NCBI GenBank assembly: GCA_000227505.4
Contig: AGIF02000001.1
Location: forward strand, 62,001-126,000
DNA from: a gamma proteobacterium HIMB55
Lineage (GTDB): Bacteria; Pseudomonadota; Gammaproteobacteria; Pseudomonadales; Halieaceae
DNA: 64,000 nucleotides
Direction of reading: 5' to 3'
The notes beneath the pieces were generated by a model. The model searched no databases. It saw only the letters and a program-made list of their open reading frames with translations, and was not told the DNA's origin. The translations under genes were made by a program, and so were the position numbers. Shown here one piece after another: positions 46,651 through 55,256 of the stretch (its first letter is position 1; every line of letters starts with the position of its first letter).

Positions 46651-46762
46651 GTGACAAACCAATGTCACACTTAGCTCGTTTTGCTTAAAGCAAAATCCGA
46701 AACCATGAGGCTTAATCCAATTTAAGTGCTATCCTTATAACTGTTTGGAATGCTTGCATTCC
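46651..46762 (+). promoter_or_regulatory. regulatory region with three palindromes and a candidate promoter before the DUF5916 gene
   Basis: In the 204-bp gap lie GTGACA-AACCAA-TGTCAC (46651-46668), the near-perfect TTTTGCTT-A-AAGCAAAA (46679-46695), and GGAATGC-TT-GCATTCC (46747-46762). A candidate promoter (TTAATC 46712-46717, 18-bp spacer, TATAAC 46736-46741) lies between the last two, so the third palindrome would overlap the transcription start, a usual operator position. Confidence 0.55.
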
Positions 46763-46786
46763 GCACCTGTCGTTACTTCTTGATTT

Positions 46787-48985
46787 ATGGATTTACTGGT
46801 CTTGCTTACTAGGTACGCTTCTTTACTTCTACTTTTGATTTGTGGCGTTGGTGTGAGTGCACCTGTTGTCTCAGCACCTAGTGCTGAGGCGGTGCGTTTG
46901 GAGTTTGTTCCCGAATTAGACGGAAAAGTATTGGGTGATCCCGCATGGGTAGAACCCTCGCTGAGTGGCTTTTGGCAACAGAGACCTGTCGAGGGAACTC
47001 GGTCTACGCAAGAGACGGAAGTGTATATCGGCTACACCGACACTACCCTGTACGTTGGCATTGTGGCTTACGACGACGATCCCTCAGGCATCATCATGGC
47101 GGATAGCCGTCGTGATGCTTCGCTCGAGAACGGTGACAACGTCAGCTTCATCATCGACAGCTTTATGGACCAGCAAAACGGATTGGTGTTTGGTACTAAC
47201 CCTGCCGGCATCGAATACGATGCGCAGGTGAGCCGCCAGGCAAGTGGTTCGATGATGGGGTCCGGTGGTTTTAACCTAAACTGGGATACCAACTGGCGTG
47301 TCGAGACACACATTGGCGACTATGGATGGTCAGCTGAGTTCGAGATTCCCTTCCGCTCTCTGCGCTTTGGTAATCAAGATGTGCAGACTTGGGGTTTCAA
47401 TTTTCAACGAACGATCCGGCGCAATAATGAAGTGGCTTATTGGGCGCCTATCTCACGTCAGTACAGCTTGTCTCGGCTTGCTGATGCAGGTCGTGTTGCA
47501 GGCATTGAAACCCCCGCTATGCGCAACTTCAAAATTACTCCCTATGTTCTCGGCCGAGAGAGGACTGGGAATCGGATTTCGACGTTCAGTGATCAAGACG
47601 GTGGCTTTGACATCAAGTACAGCGTTACACCGAGCCTGACACTCGATGCCACCTACAACACTGACTTTGCTCAGGTGGAAGTTGACGAATTTCAAATTAA
47701 CCTTGACCGGTTTAGTTTGTTTTTACCCGAGCAACGCCCCTTCTTTTTGGAGAACTCTGCCCAATTCACGGTCGGGGACCCCGGTGAGATGGAGCTCTTT
47801 TTTAGTCGTCGAATTGGTATCGCAAGCGATGGCAGTGCTATCCCGATCAAAGGTGGCCTTCGACTTTCCGGAAAAGTGGGGGATGCGACCAATGTGGGCT
47901 TGTTGCACATGCAAGCCGATGAGGTTGCTGGGGTGGTTGCTCAAACTGATTTCAGTGTGGCGCGCGTCAGTCAGGAATTCGATAATCGCTCAAGTCTAGG
48001 GTTCTTGGCCATTAACAAAGAAGAAAACGGCTCGTTGGACGGAGGTCCCGATCACTACAACCGCACCTACGCCGTCGATGGGCAGTTGGGCTTGGGCGAC
48101 GATGCATTGCTGTCGGGCTTTGTCGCGAAAACAGATACTCCCGGGCTAAGCGGCGATGATATGGCTTATCGCCTGTCGGCAACGAGTGACACCGAGGAAT
48201 GGTCCTTCGCAGGAAGCGTTACACACGTGGGGGAGAACTTTAATCCCGAGGTGGGCTTCCTTCGGCGCAAGGACTATACGCGCGTGGGCATTTTTGGCCT
48301 GAACCGCTGGCGTGATCCCTCCTGGGGTAACCTTCTTGAGATGCGACCTCACATCGCCTTTCGCGGTTGGTGGGGCGGCGATGGTCTCTACGAGACCGGA
48401 TTTTGGCATGTCGATAACCATTGGGAGTGGAAGTCGGGCTTTGAGATTCACACGGGCGTCAATTTTCTTCACGAGGGCGTACGAGAGTCATTCGAATTTG
48501 CACCGGGTTTTGAGGTTGAGGCTGGTGAGTACGATGACGAAGAACTCCAGCTCGTTCTCATAACGGATGACAGTCAACCACTCTCAATGCGGATGACCGC
48601 AAAAATTGGTGGGTACTTTGGCGGTGACCGAGTGCAGATGACCCCTGCGATTAACTACCGCGTTGGCGAAACCTTCAATGCGAGATTGGGCTGGACCTTC
48701 AATGAACTGAAACGTCCCGGGAACCCCGAGACCCTGAGGGTCAATGTAGGCTCGCTGCGGATGACTTATTCGTTTAGCCCGCAGATTTCGCTCCAAGCGC
48801 TTTTTCAATACAACGACGCAAGCGATGTTGTCGCTGCGAACTTACGGTTTGCATGGTTAACGTCGGCGGATGCCGGCTTTTACCTCGTCTACAACGAGAC
48901 GCGTGATGAGGACGTCGGCATGTTCACGGAAAAACGACGCGAGTGGATTTTGAAGTTCTCGCATACCTTCGATTTATTTAATTAG
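46787..48985 (+). CDS. DUF5916/CBM9-like outer-membrane protein
   Basis: 732 aa. Signal peptide (about 1-30), a CBM9-like beta-sandwich (about 38-230: EFVPELDGKVLGDPAWVEP, VYIGYTDTTLYVGIVAYDDD, WSAEFEIPFRSLRF) and a C-terminal DUF5916 barrel region (about 270-732) rich in alternating aromatic strands and ending HTFDLFN. The middle contains LPEQRPFFLENSAQFTVG, a typical piece of this family. Members are thought to sit in the outer membrane and handle polymers or hydrophobic compounds, without an established activity. Three palindromes upstream suggest tight control. Confidence 0.82.
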   Translation: MDLLVLLTRYASLLLLLICGVGVSAPVVSAPSAEAVRLEFVPELDGKVLGDPAWVEPSLSGFWQQRPVEGTRSTQETEVYIGYTDTTLYVGIVAYDDDPSGIIMADSRRDASLENGDNVSFIIDSFMDQQNGLVFGTNPAGIEYDAQVSRQASGSMMGSGGFNLNWDTNWRVETHIGDYGWSAEFEIPFRSLRFGNQDVQTWGFNFQRTIRRNNEVAYWAPISRQYSLSRLADAGRVAGIETPAMRNFKITPYVLGRERTGNRISTFSDQDGGFDIKYSVTPSLTLDATYNTDFAQVEVDEFQINLDRFSLFLPEQRPFFLENSAQFTVGDPGEMELFFSRRIGIASDGSAIPIKGGLRLSGKVGDATNVGLLHMQADEVAGVVAQTDFSVARVSQEFDNRSSLGFLAINKEENGSLDGGPDHYNRTYAVDGQLGLGDDALLSGFVAKTDTPGLSGDDMAYRLSATSDTEEWSFAGSVTHVGENFNPEVGFLRRKDYTRVGIFGLNRWRDPSWGNLLEMRPHIAFRGWWGGDGLYETGFWHVDNHWEWKSGFEIHTGVNFLHEGVRESFEFAPGFEVEAGEYDDEELQLVLITDDSQPLSMRMTAKIGGYFGGDRVQMTPAINYRVGETFNARLGWTFNELKRPGNPETLRVNVGSLRMTYSFSPQISLQALFQYNDASDVVAANLRFAWLTSADAGFYLVYNETRDEDVGMFTEKRREWILKFSHTFDLFN

Positions 48986-49256
48986 GTAGCGTTTTCCGCC
49001 ATCGCGTTATCGCAACGTCCTGAAATAACCCCGCTTGGGCGTAGGGATCGGCAGCGCAAAATGCTGCAGCGGCATCATCTGAGTCGAAGTCGATAATAAG
49101 TACCGATCCCACCATCTCATCCTGATCATTTAGCAGTGGGCCGGCCGCGAATAAACGATCACCTAAAGCATTAACAACGGCAAGATGAGCGTCTCGATTG
49201 TCGAGACGTGTTTGTAAATGCCCAGGTTTGTCCTTGCACAAGATGTGATAAAGCAT
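48978..49256 (-). CDS. YciI family protein
   Basis: 92 aa. The ferredoxin-like YciI fold is visible as MLYHILCKDKPGHLQTRLDN, the middle DRLFAAGPLLNDQDEMVGSV and the final FCAADPYAQAGLFQDVAITR. Conserved His and Asp near the N-terminus suggest a small enzyme or ligand-binding role; function unknown. Convergent with, and overlapping by 8 bp, the DUF5916 gene. Confidence 0.88.
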   Translation of the reverse strand: MLYHILCKDKPGHLQTRLDNRDAHLAVVNALGDRLFAAGPLLNDQDEMVGSVLIIDFDSDDAAAAFCAADPYAQAGLFQDVAITRWRKTLPN

Positions 49257-49417
49257 GTGTTCTCCGCGTTCGGGGTTGGGGGATCATAGCCGCAATTCTA
49301 CCCACTTGGGCGTTCAGCGAAACCCTATTTACCTGAGGCAAAAACGTTCTGTGTATGCGTGACTAAAGCATCCGGATATCCCCGATTTGCGTAATCTCTA
49401 GCGAGAACAAGCACGGT

Positions 49418-49434
49418 TATTTGTCGAACAAATA
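49418..49434 (+). promoter_or_regulatory. inverted repeat before the DUF3422 gene
   Basis: TATTTGT-CGA-ACAAATA, perfect 7-bp arms with a 3-bp centre, lies 60 bp upstream of the DUF3422 gene and also in the region divergent from the YciI gene. A candidate operator for a dimeric regulator; no family assigned. Confidence 0.45.
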
Positions 49435-49493
49435 CTGCGCCGATCCTTAAGACCTTTGTCATTCTCTAGCGCGTTACATGCCGGTGGTAACTA

Positions 49494-50780
49494 ATGCCTT
49501 CACCCGATTCACTTCACACACGCCTTCGCCTCAATAACGAATGGCACGCACGACCTGTCGCGACGATGCCTGCACCGTTTCGATGCACACACCAGGTCGT
49601 CAAGCGTGTGGGTAAGGCAACGGATAGTCGTGATGCCTTTGGAACGCTATGCGCACACCATGGTCAGCCGGGTCCGGGGGAGGGGAGCCGTTATCACCTA
49701 GCGCAAATGGGTTCAGCGCTGATTAAGTGGGAAGGCCACACGGAAGCAGACTCCATGACTTGTCTGGTACCAGGAAATGGCTCACCCCTGTTTAGCGAGT
49801 CTGCCAGCCAGTTTGCGCCAAGTGAGCTCGCTGACGTGTTTGAGGGTGATTTGCTCTGCGGGGTAAACGTCGAGGTGCTCAAGCAGTCTACCGACGATCT
49901 CGATATGGACGCGATTCGTGCGAGCCTGGGTTCCAATGAGATTTATGGCGGCCCCGTAGTCGATGGCAAGGCGTCGCTTTGGACCAGTTTCCACCTCGAT
50001 GCAGAGGGCCACTGCCGTATTGTATTAATCGATCACTCACTGCCCGACACGGCGATTGGTCGCTTACTCCAGCGCGTGTTGGAAACCGAGAGTTACCGAT
50101 TGATGGCGGTCGAGGGACTCCCCGTTGCGCGTGCGACGATGGCTGAACTCAATCAGCTGGAGAGCGAGCTTGAGCCTCTAATGGATGAGTTAATGCAGTC
50201 TGGTGAGACAGCAGACCACGAATCGCTATTTATGAAGTTATCCAACATGTCGGCGCGCATGGAACATCTAGCCGCAGAGTCGAGTTATCGCTTTGCAGCG
50301 TCGCGAGCTTATTCGCGGATTGTTGAGCAGCGCTTGGCTGAACTACGGGAAGATGCGGGCCTACCTCAGCTTCGCTACTCAGCGTATCTACTTCGTACAC
50401 TTCAGCCTGCAATGCGAACCTGTGAAGCCGCTGAGCGGCGGATCGAGGAGCTTGCACAGCGAGTCACGCGGGCGATCACGCTCCAGAGCTCGGTCGTGGA
50501 TCTTATCCGGACGCGTCAAAGTCACGCCATGATGAAAACCATGGGTGATCACTCGGCAACACAAATCCGTTTGCAGCAGGCGGTTGAAGGCTTTTCTACT
50601 TTCGTCATCAGCTACTACGCGATGGGCTTGCTCGAAATCATGTTGGAGGCCGGTATCGCCGCCCAATTGCTCGCGGTCAACCCTAAGATTGTGTTGGGGA
50701 TTGCTGCACCCATTGTGTTTTTCTCGGTCTGGGCACTTACCCGCTGGACGCGCAAGCGCGTCACTAGAACTCCTAAGTGA
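49494..50780 (+). CDS. DUF3422 family membrane protein
   Basis: 428 aa. The N-terminus RLRLNNEWHARPVATMPAPF is the hallmark of DUF3422. A long helical region (about 210-350) follows and the C-terminus has two hydrophobic helices (about 363-382 and 398-418: FVISYYAMGLLEIMLEAGIA, IVLGIAAPIVFFSVWALTRW). Function not known; the layout suggests a cytoplasmic domain tethered to the inner membrane. Single gene. Confidence 0.85.
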   Translation: MPSPDSLHTRLRLNNEWHARPVATMPAPFRCTHQVVKRVGKATDSRDAFGTLCAHHGQPGPGEGSRYHLAQMGSALIKWEGHTEADSMTCLVPGNGSPLFSESASQFAPSELADVFEGDLLCGVNVEVLKQSTDDLDMDAIRASLGSNEIYGGPVVDGKASLWTSFHLDAEGHCRIVLIDHSLPDTAIGRLLQRVLETESYRLMAVEGLPVARATMAELNQLESELEPLMDELMQSGETADHESLFMKLSNMSARMEHLAAESSYRFAASRAYSRIVEQRLAELREDAGLPQLRYSAYLLRTLQPAMRTCEAAERRIEELAQRVTRAITLQSSVVDLIRTRQSHAMMKTMGDHSATQIRLQQAVEGFSTFVISYYAMGLLEIMLEAGIAAQLLAVNPKIVLGIAAPIVFFSVWALTRWTRKRVTRTPK

Positions 50781-50918
50781 CGACACACTTTTTTTTGCGA
50801 TCTCAACTCTCACGAACTCACCGGCGCTTATCTCGGGTATGGCTAGTTAATATCGATTGGCAGTTTGCACTAGTCTGAGTACGATCTACTCAGGCGAACG
50901 AAATCGATGAGTGGTTAG

Positions 50919-51983
50919 ATGAATAAGAACGAAAATGCCGATAACTGTGTTGCTGAGGGGTATGACATTCCGGCTGTTGAGGCTTGGATTGCTGAGAACA
51001 CCGATTATTTTGCGCCCCCGTTTTCATGGACTCGTCTCGAGGGCGGGCACTCTAATCTGACTTATCGATTGGAGGATGCTTGTGGAAAGAAGGCCGTAAT
51101 TCGGCGTCCGCCAATGGGGGAGTTATTACCCAAGGCTCACGATATGAACCGTGAGTGGTCTCTTATTGCCGCCTTTGCCCCTCACGGTTTTCCCGTACCC
51201 GAGCCGATCGGATTCTGTGAGGATATGTCGGTGACTGGTGCGCTTTTTTATGTGATGGGTTTCTCCGACGGCCGGCCTTTATTTAAAGTGGAAGACACGT
51301 TGGAATGGGTCCCAGAAGATCAGCGTGCCACATTGGCTTACTCTTTTATCGATACGCTGGCGGACATGCACTCGCTCGATCCTGATGAGATTGGACTCAC
51401 ATCTCTCGGTAAGAAAGAGGACTATATCGGGCGGCAGATAAAGGCCTGGTATCGATCCTGGGTGGCGTCGGTGGACTACGCTGAACTCGATGACCCCAGA
51501 GCGCACGCGTTTAAAGACTATTTCCTCGAAAATCAGCCTGATCAGGTGACGGCGAGCGTTGTCCACGGGGACTACTATCTACACAACTGCCTTTTCTCAG
51601 CCGACTCCAAAGTTTCTGCTGTGCTGGACTGGGAGCTCGCAACGCTGGGCGACCCGCTTGCTGACTTGGGTTACACACTCCGCGCATGGCCCGAGGTAGA
51701 GGATGACCCACACCTCGAACCTACCGCCCCCACCGCAGTCTCTGGACTTCCTCTGCGAGGCGAATTAGCGCAGCGTTACTCCGAGCGTACTGGCTTCCCT
51801 GTTGACTTACTCGACTACTACGTTGGATTTAATCATTGGAAGACCGCGGCGATTCTGCACGGTGTTTATGCGCGCTACCGAGCGGGTCAAAAGAGCACCG
51901 AAGGTGTTGATATGGATGGCCTGCGAGAGGGTATTCTGAAAGCCTTGGATGGCGCCGAGCGGGCTATTGCGCGTCTTCGTTAA
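50919..51983 (+). CDS. phosphotransferase family protein, ACAD10/LvaA-like kinase
   Basis: 354 aa, APH-like kinase fold. Seen: the glycine loop LEGGHSNLTYRLED, RRPPMGELLPKAHDM, the catalytic loop VVHGDYYLHNCLF and the metal-binding DWELATLGDPLADLGYTL. This subtype, with the RRPP and ATLGDPLADL pieces, matches the kinase domain fused in eukaryotic ACAD10/11 and the LvaA kinase, which phosphorylates the hydroxyl of 4-hydroxyacyl-CoA. An acyl-CoA dehydrogenase gene of the matching type lies 2 kb downstream. Its stop overlaps the convergent DUF2835 gene by 4 bp. Confidence 0.85.
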   Translation: MNKNENADNCVAEGYDIPAVEAWIAENTDYFAPPFSWTRLEGGHSNLTYRLEDACGKKAVIRRPPMGELLPKAHDMNREWSLIAAFAPHGFPVPEPIGFCEDMSVTGALFYVMGFSDGRPLFKVEDTLEWVPEDQRATLAYSFIDTLADMHSLDPDEIGLTSLGKKEDYIGRQIKAWYRSWVASVDYAELDDPRAHAFKDYFLENQPDQVTASVVHGDYYLHNCLFSADSKVSAVLDWELATLGDPLADLGYTLRAWPEVEDDPHLEPTAPTAVSGLPLRGELAQRYSERTGFPVDLLDYYVGFNHWKTAAILHGVYARYRAGQKSTEGVDMDGLREGILKALDGAERAIARLR

Positions 51984-52207
51984 TCGTCACGTACGAGCGA
52001 TAAGAGTTTTCCCTCGCCGTCATAGGTGATGACGAAGCGACCTTGCACGCCAGAGGTCGAGAAGAAAGGTTGTAAGGCAGACCAGGGAAGGTTGATGCTC
52101 CTGCCGTCGAGTGCCGTTACCTGAACGCGATTCTTACTGCCCGTGTAAAACACCTTAGCCTCGTCATAACTTAGACTTACTGAGAATCTCGATGTGCGTT
52201 GCGTCAT
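51980..52207 (-). CDS. DUF2835 family small protein
   Basis: 75 aa. It matches the DUF2835 pattern seen in gammaproteobacteria: an N-terminal SVSLSYDEAKVFYTGSKNRV, the middle ALDGRSINLPWSALQPFFST and the end GRFVITYDGEGKLLSLVRDD. Probably a small cytoplasmic beta protein of unknown role. Convergent with the kinase gene, overlapping it by 4 bp. Confidence 0.85.
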   Translation of the reverse strand: MTQRTSRFSVSLSYDEAKVFYTGSKNRVQVTALDGRSINLPWSALQPFFSTSGVQGRFVITYDGEGKLLSLVRDD

Positions 52208-52367
52208 GCTGAGCGCTCAGTCGGACACCTGCAACTACCATGGCACAGCGCCTCGTTGATTGCATCATTTTGGAAGTGTGACCCTTGCGAAGGGTTGGAG
52301 TCGGAAGCGCTTTTAGTCACAAAGTGTTCGAGGCGGGTTTTTATTAAACCTCATAAGGGGGGGCAGC

Positions 52368-52655
52368 GTGGATTTTTCAGAATTAGTGGTATCACAAATC
52401 AAAGCGCCCCTTGATGCTCTTTGTGAGGGGTTGATGGCGGCCGGGGAGCTCGACCAATACCTTTTTTTTAACGGTGTTGCCGAGATGATGGGCGACGGCG
52501 GTGACGAGGGTGCGGTCATGATGGCGTGCATCGAGCTCGGGCGCTGTGCATTCCTAGGGTTTCGTTTTACCCCCGATGTTGAGCTTCAGGTCACGACAAT
52601 CCTCGATAGAGCCATAGAGCTCTCCTCGATCATGAGTGCTGACTCGATGCAGTAG
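52368..52655 (+). CDS. small acidic protein of unknown function
   Basis: 95 aa, GTG start at 52368 with an AAGGGGGGG ribosome site. Mostly helical and acidic (MDFSELVVSQIKAPLDALCE, GGDEGAVMMACIELGRCAFL), without signal peptide or membrane segment. I do not recognise the family. It is not similar in its visible sequence to LvaB-type partners of the kinase upstream, though its place between the kinase and acyl-CoA dehydrogenase genes is similar. Confidence 0.6.
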   Translation: MDFSELVVSQIKAPLDALCEGLMAAGELDQYLFFNGVAEMMGDGGDEGAVMMACIELGRCAFLGFRFTPDVELQVTTILDRAIELSSIMSADSMQ

Positions 52656-52801
52656 CAGACCCTCCGCATTATTAAGGACTCGGGGTCCGGGAAAATTAAG
52701 CCGAGAACCGACTGCCAAATGGGTCGCTGACCATAAGTCGGTGTTACTGTGTGTCTCTCCAATGTGCGCTATGTGTGGAGCCAGCCAGGTTGCGACCGCT
52801 T

Positions 52802-53269
52802 ATGAAGAAAGTCATTCGAGATCGATTGCTAACGCCGTTAAAGCAGTTGCTGAATGATGGCCTCACACCGGCGAAAATGTCTCATGCACTGGCAGCGGGC
52901 TTTGTACTAGGTATAACACCGATGCTCGGCATCTCTTCGATATTGGCGGTTGGGGTGGCCGCTGTTTTCAAGCTCAATCAGGTCGCGATTCAAGTGGCTA
53001 ACTGGGTCGCTTATCCCGCGCAAATTGTGTTGTTCATACCCTTCATAAGAGCAGGGGAATGGTTGTTGGGTTTAGAGCCTGCTGCGATTAACCCCTCAGA
53101 TATCGCATCGATGTTCAGTGACGATTTTTATGCATCGCTGGAAATCTACGGTCAATCGCTCGCTGCCGGCTTCGCCCTTTGGGCCATCACCGCCATCCCA
53201 CTTTCTTTTGCTTTGAGTTACCCCTTGAGGAGCATTTTGCAGAAAAAATTAGTGTCGGAGCATCAATAG
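52802..53269 (+). CDS. DUF2062 family membrane protein
   Basis: 155 aa from the ATG at 52802 (MKKVIRDRLLTPLKQLLND); a longer reading from 52751 is possible, and no strong ribosome site decides. Family features: SMSHAL-type start of the core (KMSHALAAGFVLGITPMLGI), a second helix ILAVGVAAVFKLNQVAIQVA, then NWVAYPAQIVLFIPFIRAGE and a last helix near the C-terminus. Inner-membrane, function unknown. Confidence 0.8.
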   Translation: MKKVIRDRLLTPLKQLLNDGLTPAKMSHALAAGFVLGITPMLGISSILAVGVAAVFKLNQVAIQVANWVAYPAQIVLFIPFIRAGEWLLGLEPAAINPSDIASMFSDDFYASLEIYGQSLAAGFALWAITAIPLSFALSYPLRSILQKKLVSEHQ

Positions 53270-53372
53270 CATCAAGTTTCAGAAATGCTTTGAAGGCCTT
53301 TTACGCGGTTAAAACGTATTATTACTGTTGGGACGCAAGACGACTAACAGCGGACAAATTTTTGGATTAGCG

Positions 53373-53816
53373 ATGAATTACCACGTCAGCGAAGACCTCA
53401 AGCAATTGCCTAATTTACGAAGAGCGTTCGTTCTGGCGCTGCTCCTCATCTCGAGCACTTTACTTCCTATATCGAGCGCCAACTCGGATGAGGACACACC
53501 GCTGGACGGGTATTGGCAACACCCGGATGATCCGGTTTGGATCGAAGTCAATGTTGCTAATGGAACCGGTGTGGCAATGAGGAATGACGATCAGCCTGAG
53601 ACGGTTGGGTTCCATGTTGTCAGAGGATTGGTTGAGGGCGATAAGGCCGGTGCCTGGAAAGGTGAGGTATTTGTCCCTCAGCTCGATAGCTACAAAAATG
53701 TAACGGTGACTATGCCGGACGAGCAGACACTGAAAATGACGGTGAAGTTTGGTTTTATTCGCCGCTCTGTGGCTTGGTCGCGTGTAGATTCAATCGAAGC
53801 CGGAGCCGCAGAGTGA
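53373..53816 (+). CDS. exported DUF2147-like protein
   Basis: 147 aa from the ATG at 53373 (MNYHVSEDLKQLPN); an earlier start at 53328 is possible. A signal-peptide-like helix RRAFVLALLLISSTLLPISSA is followed by DGYWQHPDDPVWIEVNVANG, GFHVVRGLVEGDKAGAWKGE and the closing TLKMTVKFGFIRRSVAWSRV. These match the shape of the DUF2147 lipocalin-like family but lack its usual cysteine pair, so the assignment is tentative. Periplasmic. Confidence 0.6.
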   Translation: MNYHVSEDLKQLPNLRRAFVLALLLISSTLLPISSANSDEDTPLDGYWQHPDDPVWIEVNVANGTGVAMRNDDQPETVGFHVVRGLVEGDKAGAWKGEVFVPQLDSYKNVTVTMPDEQTLKMTVKFGFIRRSVAWSRVDSIEAGAAE

Positions 53817-53948
53817 GCATTCGCTCTACTTCAGCAATGTGATGGCCAATGTTCAAGGGTAGTAACTAATTCAGGGCGGAAGCTTTAATCCACAGTGGAA
53901 CCGGTCATACTCTGAACCTCTATAAAAAATAATAATGAGGTTGGCTCC

Positions 53949-55175
53949 ATGATTGATTTTGAAATTCCAGACGAGACCAAACTGGTTCGTGCGCAAGTCC
54001 GTGAGTTCGTGCAGAACGTTTGTATACCCGCAGAGAAAAACCTGTCTGTAGAGACTTTCGACGGAATTCTTGCTGAGCTCCGCCAAAAGGCGCGCGCACA
54101 GGGTTTGTGGTGTCCGTTTTTTCCTGTTGAGTGGGGCGGTATGGGGCTCAAGCCGTTGGCAAATGCCCTTGTGCAGATGGAGCTGGGCGAGTCTATGCTG
54201 GGGGCACTCGCTCTCAATACGCAGGGTCCAGATGACGCCACGATGATGACTTTGCTGCATCACGGAACGGCCTATCAGCACGAGAAATTTTTAAAGCCGC
54301 TGGTCGAGGGGCAAAAGCGTGTCTGTTACGCCATGACCGAGAAGGGTGGTGGCGCCGATGCAACAGGTATGAAAACCTCAGCTGTTGAGGATGGCGACAA
54401 CTACATTCTAAACGGCGATAAGTGGTACATCTCGTCAGCAAATGTTGCCGATATTGCTGTTGTCATGGCGAAGACCGATCCCGATGCACCTCGACATCAA
54501 CAGTTTTCCACGTTCGTCGTCGAGCTTCCGAACCCCGGGTTCAACATCTTAAGAAATATAGACACCATGCACCGGCATACACCCTTGGGTGAACGCTTGG
54601 GTGCTGCGCACTGCGAAATCCAGATTAAAGATCTCGTCGTGCCCAAAGAAAATCTTCTTGGCGGTCGAGGTCAAGGCTTCAATATGGGGCAGCACCGACT
54701 GGGGTACGGCCGGTTGCGGCACGGGATGCACAATGTTGCAAAAGCTCAGCGCGCGCTCGATATGGCCGCGAAGCATGTTCTTGAGCGTGAGACCTTCGGT
54801 AAGAAGTTATCCGACCGTCAAAGCGTCCAGTTCATGCTAGCCGATTGCGCAGCCGAGATTTACAAAGCGCGATTGATGCTGATGCACATCGCCTACAAAG
54901 CCGAGAATGGGCTAGATATGACGCAGGAGAACTCGATCGCCAAGATCTTCCTTGCGAACATGGTCCATCAAGTGGTGGATACAGCGCTCCAGTTGCACGG
55001 CTCGCTGGGCTATTCACGTGATACGCCGTTAGCGGACTGGTACACCTCGATTCGCAGTCAGCGCCTGGTCGATGGTCCAGACGAGGTGCACCGCTGGAAA
55101 GTGGGTAAGAACGTCCTCAAAGCCTACGAGCGAGACGGAACCACAGCTATGGCAGCGGGCGGCGATTTACTCTGA
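53949..55175 (+). CDS. acyl-CoA dehydrogenase, ACAD10/11-LvaC-like
   Basis: 408 aa, FAD-dependent, three-domain fold. Motifs: CYAMTEKGGGADATGMKTSA, GDKWYISSANVADIAVVMAK, ERETFGKKLSDRQSVQFMLA and QLHGSLGYSRDTPLADWYTS. The C-terminal catalytic stretch reads VDGPDEVHRWKVGKN, the DGPDEVH form found in ACAD10/11 and LvaC rather than the YEGTSQI form of classical enzymes. In that subgroup the enzyme can eliminate phosphate from 4-phosphoacyl-CoA. The kinase gene at 50919 is the expected partner; 132 bp follow the DUF2147-like gene. Confidence 0.87.
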   Translation: MIDFEIPDETKLVRAQVREFVQNVCIPAEKNLSVETFDGILAELRQKARAQGLWCPFFPVEWGGMGLKPLANALVQMELGESMLGALALNTQGPDDATMMTLLHHGTAYQHEKFLKPLVEGQKRVCYAMTEKGGGADATGMKTSAVEDGDNYILNGDKWYISSANVADIAVVMAKTDPDAPRHQQFSTFVVELPNPGFNILRNIDTMHRHTPLGERLGAAHCEIQIKDLVVPKENLLGGRGQGFNMGQHRLGYGRLRHGMHNVAKAQRALDMAAKHVLERETFGKKLSDRQSVQFMLADCAAEIYKARLMLMHIAYKAENGLDMTQENSIAKIFLANMVHQVVDTALQLHGSLGYSRDTPLADWYTSIRSQRLVDGPDEVHRWKVGKNVLKAYERDGTTAMAAGGDLL

Positions 55176-55256
55176 GGTGTCGCCACCGCTCTGGTGTAAG
55201 TAGGGTGAGGGTGACTTAAGACTAACGAGTTGCATAGCACAGGAAAGGTGAAGGGT

